Source of the DNA: Virgisporangium aliadipatigenens
Lineage (GTDB): Bacteria; Actinomycetota; Actinomycetes; Mycobacteriales; Micromonosporaceae
Assembly (NCBI RefSeq): GCF_016863615.1
Contig: NZ_BOPF01000002.1
Span: 620,001-684,000, forward strand
DNA length: 64,000 nt
Direction of reading: 5' to 3'
The notes under the pieces are model-generated. The model had not been told where the DNA came from. It saw only the letters and a program-made list of their open reading frames with translations, and made no database searches. Numbering within the stretch: the first letter of the stretch is position 1; each line of letters opens with the position of its first letter. The position numbers were made by a program, and so were the translations under genes. This document shows positions 61,212 to 64,000 of the stretch, one piece after another.

Positions 61212-61814
61212 TTATGCCCTCAACGGCGAGCGGTGCGACACGGCCCGGTGCAGCGCCAGGTCCAGGACGACCAGCAGGGCGTCGCGGACCGAGGTGCGGT
61301 TGCGCGCGTCGAACGCCACGACCGGCGTGTGGTCCTGGATGGCCAGCGCCCACCGCACGGTGTCGAGGTCGGCGCCGAGCCTGCCGTCGAACGCGTTCAC
61401 CGCCACGATGAACGGCAGGCCCACCTGCTCGAAGTAGTCGACCGCCGGATAGCAGTCGTCCAGCCGGGAGGCGTCCACCACGACCATCGCACCGAGCGCA
61501 CCGCGGGACAGGTCGTCCCACATGTACCCGAAGCGCTCCTGTCCCGGGGTGCCGAACAGGTACAGCTTCAGCGAGTGGTCGATCGACACGCTGCCGAAGT
61601 CCATCGCGACGGTGGTGGTGCGCTTCTCGGTGCGCTGGCCCGGATTGTCGATGCCGACGGACTCGGCCGTCATCTCGGCCTCGGTGGTCAGCGGCGGGAT
61701 GTCGGAGATCGCCCCGACGGTCGTGGTCTTGCCCACGCCGAACCCGCCGGCGATCACGATCTTGACGGGAACCGGTGGCCGTCGGACCGGTTCAGTGGAT
61801 CGCGCGGAGTCCAT
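61212..61814 (-). CDS. cvnD: Conservon ATP/GTP-binding protein CvnD
   Basis: 200 residues. P-loop GGFGVGKTTTVG (about 23-34), switch II LFGTPGQERF, NAFDG in place of NKxD, all typical of the MglA/Ras-like GTPases of cvn operons. It is probably cytoplasmic and receives signals from the roadblock and kinase proteins. It overlaps cvnC by 23 bases. Confidence 0.93.
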   Translation of the reverse strand: MDSARSTEPVRRPPVPVKIVIAGGFGVGKTTTVGAISDIPPLTTEAEMTAESVGIDNPGQRTEKRTTTVAMDFGSVSIDHSLKLYLFGTPGQERFGYMWDDLSRGALGAMVVVDASRLDDCYPAVDYFEQVGLPFIVAVNAFDGRLGADLDTVRWALAIQDHTPVVAFDARNRTSVRDALLVVLDLALHRAVSHRSPLRA

Positions 61815-62244
61815 TGATCACTCGCAAAATGGTGTCGGGGTCGAAGACGGGATCGGTCTCGAACGCGTGCAGGTCGAGGTAACCGGCGTGGTGCAGGTCG
61901 GCGACAAGGATCTTGATGACGCCGAGGTGCAGGTGCAGCCGAGCGGAGATCTCGGCCACGGACAGCGGCGACTGGCACAGGTGCAGGATGTGCTGCGACT
62001 CCGGTGCCATGGCCGCGACCAGGTGCGGCGGCGCCCCGGGCCGCGCGGTCACCTGTGTCTCGAGCTTGATGTCCGCGCTGTCGGCGTTCACCCGACCGCC
62101 GGTCAGGATGAACGGCCGCAGCGCCGCCTGGCCGGCCTGGGGGACCGGTTCGACGTGCTGCGACGGCGCCGGTGGGCGGGCCGGCGCGCCGGACAGGAAC
62201 GGGCGGATCCTGGGTGCCCCACCGCCCTCCGGCGGGATGCTCAC
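61792..62244 (-). CDS. cvnC: Conservon DUF742 protein CvnC
   Basis: 150 residues. A variable Pro-rich N terminus precedes the DUF742 winged-helix domain (LRPFILTGGRVNADSADIKLETQV ... EISARLHLHLGVIKILVADLHHAGYLDLH), which binds DNA-like or protein surfaces. Its ATG overlaps the cvnB stop (62241-62244). Confidence 0.93.
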   Translation of the reverse strand: MSIPPEGGGAPRIRPFLSGAPARPPAPSQHVEPVPQAGQAALRPFILTGGRVNADSADIKLETQVTARPGAPPHLVAAMAPESQHILHLCQSPLSVAEISARLHLHLGVIKILVADLHHAGYLDLHAFETDPVFDPDTILRVINGLRAIH

Positions 62245-62699
62245 TGCTGGACGGCGTTCTTCAATTCAGCGATGAGGCGCGGCGTGAGGGCGGCACCGGC
62301 CCGGCGGGCGAACAGGGTCATCTCGTACGCCACCGCGCTGAGGTTGGCTGCCCGGGTCGCGATCACCCCGAGCACGGAACCGGCGCTGATCGAGGTCAGC
62401 AGCAGGTAGCCGTCGCTCATGTCGATGATCACCCGGTTGACCGAACCCAGCGTGTACCAGTGCGCCGGACCGGCCGCGAGGCTCGTCATGCCGGAGATCG
62501 CGGCGGCGAGACGGTCCGCGTTCGCCCGGTCCTTGGTCGCCGACATCGCCATGAGCAGGCCGTCCGAGGAGACGGCGACGGCCTCGACGACACCCGAGGT
62601 GCTGGAGGTGAAGGTGTCCAGCAGCCAGTTGAAGGTCTGCGCCTCCGAGCTGAGCTGCGGGCGTGCCTGAGCGCTGTCCTGGATGTAGGGACTGGTCAT
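62241..62699 (-). CDS. cvnB: Conservon roadblock/LC7 protein CvnB
   Basis: 152 residues. A roadblock/LC7 fold (FNWLLDTFTSSTSGVVEAVAVSSDGLLMAMS ... LAAAISGMTSLAAGPAHWY) that regulates the CvnD GTPase. It overlaps the cvnA stop by four bases and follows it in the operon. Confidence 0.95.
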   Translation of the reverse strand: MTSPYIQDSAQARPQLSSEAQTFNWLLDTFTSSTSGVVEAVAVSSDGLLMAMSATKDRANADRLAAAISGMTSLAAGPAHWYTLGSVNRVIIDMSDGYLLLTSISAGSVLGVIATRAANLSAVAYEMTLFARRAGAALTPRLIAELKNAVQQ

Positions 62700-64000
62700 C
62701 GCGTCGTTCCTTCGTCGGTCGGCAGGGAGGGGTCGTTGAGCGCGCGGAACACGCCCGATTCAAACGCATCGATCAGGTCGCGTGCCTCGTCCGGATCGGG
62801 CAATCCGGGGTCGACGGCCGGACGGTTCATCGGCACCTCGTCGCCCTGCAGGGCACGGAGGCTCGCCCCCGGAACCCGGCGGGACAGGCCCCGGGGCGCA
62901 CCGGCTGGGGCCGGTTCGTCCCGCGGGACCGGCTGGTCCCCTCGGGCCGGTACCGCCACGGGCTCCTGCGGCCGTACCGGCGGCCACTGGCGGGGCGGCG
63001 GTGCCAGGTCGGCCGGCGCCACCCGCTCCACCGGGGGAGCGAGGAACGCCGCCGACTGCGCGCCGAAGCCGAGCGGCTCCGGTTCGTACGCCGGCGCAGG
63101 GTCATACGCCGGTGGTGCCTGCGGGAACGTCGGCGCGGCCGCGAAGGCGTCCTGCGGGGCCACCTCGGCCCGCTGCACGGCGTCCTCGAAGCCCTCGAGC
63201 AGCGCCTGCACCTCGGCCGCCTCGGACGCCACGTCGGCGGCGGAGGAGAGGTCGGCCAGCGGGCTCGGCGGCGGGGCGCCGCGCAGCCCGGCGGGCAGGT
63301 TCGCCCCGGGGACCCGTCGGCGCACACCCGCGCCGTTGGTCCCGGCGGGCGGCGGTGGCGGCGGGTCGGCCGGCCGCGTGGCCGGTGGCCAGTTCGGGGG
63401 CGGGCCCGTCGGACCCACCCGGCGCGGCGCGGCCGTCGGCATCGGGGCTACCGCGGCGACCGGCGGATACTGCGGCGGCAGCGGCGCCAGCGGCTCCGTG
63501 GTGAACACCGCGCCGGACGGTGCCGGGCCGTCCGTGACGACCGGGATCTCCATGGTCGCGTCGATGGTGTTCCCCGAGTGGACGGCGCGGCGCGGCTGCT
63601 CCGGGGCCATCGGGGCGGCCCGGCCGGCCGCCGGCGGCAGTGCCGGTGCGGCGTTGCCGCCGATCGCGCGCTGCGGCATCGCGAAGCCGTTCCAGGACTT
63701 CGCGTTCTCCAGCTGCTTGGCGACGCGGGTCAGCGTCCCCATGTCCAGCGGCGTGGAGGCGCCGACGCTCACCAGTTCCTGGGGGCGGTGGTGGTGGCGG
63801 GAGGCGATGTGCACCGACGGGATCATCAGCGTGGCCGTGACGCCGCCGTCGGGCGTCTGGGCCAGCGACACCCCGATGCCGTGGCGCCGGGCGAGCCGGC
63901 CGACCACGAACAGGCCCAGCACCTCGGTCGGCACCAGGTCCAGCCGCTCGCGGCGGGTCAGTCGGGCGTTCTCCACGGCGATCTGCTCGGCCGGCATGCC
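62696..64000 (-). CDS. cvnA: Conservon sensor histidine kinase CvnA (N terminus outside window)
   Basis: About 435 C-terminal residues are visible; the frame remains open to the right edge, so the sensor and most of the kinase are beyond it. The first visible part is the end of the HATPase domain: GMPAEQIAVENARL (G1 box), GLFVVGRLARRHGIGVSLAQTPDGGVTATLMIP. A long Pro/Ala-rich tail follows with two copies of an RRVPGAxL motif (GVRRRVPGANL and LSRRVPGASL), perhaps docking peptides. An acidic C-terminal helix (DEARDLIDAFESGVFRAL) ends the protein. Confidence 0.93.
   Translation of the reverse strand, partial: GMPAEQIAVENARLTRRERLDLVPTEVLGLFVVGRLARRHGIGVSLAQTPDGGVTATLMIPSVHIASRHHHRPQELVSVGASTPLDMGTLTRVAKQLENAKSWNGFAMPQRAIGGNAAPALPPAAGRAAPMAPEQPRRAVHSGNTIDATMEIPVVTDGPAPSGAVFTTEPLAPLPPQYPPVAAVAPMPTAAPRRVGPTGPPPNWPPATRPADPPPPPPAGTNGAGVRRRVPGANLPAGLRGAPPPSPLADLSSAADVASEAAEVQALLEGFEDAVQRAEVAPQDAFAAAPTFPQAPPAYDPAPAYEPEPLGFGAQSAAFLAPPVERVAPADLAPPPRQWPPVRPQEPVAVPARGDQPVPRDEPAPAGAPRGLSRRVPGASLRALQGDEVPMNRPAVDPGLPDPDEARDLIDAFESGVFRALNDPSLPTDEGTTR

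Overview
The window is dense, very GC-rich (roughly three quarters G+C by eye) chromosomal DNA from an actinomycete. The SigE-type sigma factors, the cvn 'conservon' at the right end, a WXG-type protein, MMPL and DivIVA-like proteins and many leaderless genes fit Actinomycetota; a Micromonosporaceae-like genus is my best guess, but that is inference. I saw no rRNA, tRNA, CRISPR array, transposase, integrase or phage gene.

Layout. 1-2.5 kb: the end of a prenyltransferase/squalene-cyclase-repeat gene coupled to an FAD monooxygenase. 2.5-9.2 kb: an orphan SigE-family sigma factor, a sigma/anti-sigma-like pair, a tandem universal stress protein, a dienelactone-hydrolase-like protein behind a structured leader, MarR, and a NarL-type two-component pair beside a small membrane protein. 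9.2-10.8 kb: an ArsR-arsenate reductase fusion with its operator and two VOC proteins. 10.9-14.9 kb: secreted GH26 mannanase, MMPL exporter, DivIVA-like protein. 14.9-16.6 kb: GntR/UTRA regulator with an RmlB-like dehydratase whose catalytic Asp is Cys. 16.7-22.8 kb: a five-gene coupled operon (GT2, DUF2064 transferase, methyltransferase, membrane-anchored Mo oxidoreductase, membrane protein) divergent from a GT-C-like protein and an SDR epimerase with a CxxH/CxxC insertion; together they look like an unassigned envelope sugar or lipid pathway. 22.9-31.3 kb: a WXG-type protein facing a YqiJ-like / flotillin / 1541-aa AAA ATPase operon.

31.4-35.2 kb: PucR regulator, esterase, TM2 protein, aromatic-type FAD hydroxylase. 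35.4-44.7 kb: a LacI-controlled alpha-glucan operon: solute-binding lipoprotein, two permeases, GH13 alpha-glucosidase and a secreted GH87-like alpha-1,3-glucanase with two C-terminal carbohydrate-binding domains. The glucanase would release oligosaccharides, the transporter import them and the GH13 cleave them; no transporter ATPase is encoded, so a shared MsiK-type ATPase elsewhere is expected. 44.7-61.1 kb: a frameshifted esterase remnant, an MFS efflux gene with a possible leader peptide, and housekeeping or accessory genes, including tandem paralogous membrane proteins, a chemoreceptor and a secreted M28 aminopeptidase. 61.2-64 kb: conservon cvnD-cvnC-cvnB-cvnA (minus strand), with cvnA cut by the window edge.

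The most unusual DNA-level signal is a 13-bp palindrome, GTCCACNGTGGAC, with 10 exact and 11 one-mismatch copies. They lie on both strands, in all reading frames and between genes, and seven fall in the 4.6-kb AAA ATPase gene. Many genes also have a TANNNT hexamer 6-7 bases before the start codon, typical of leaderless transcripts.
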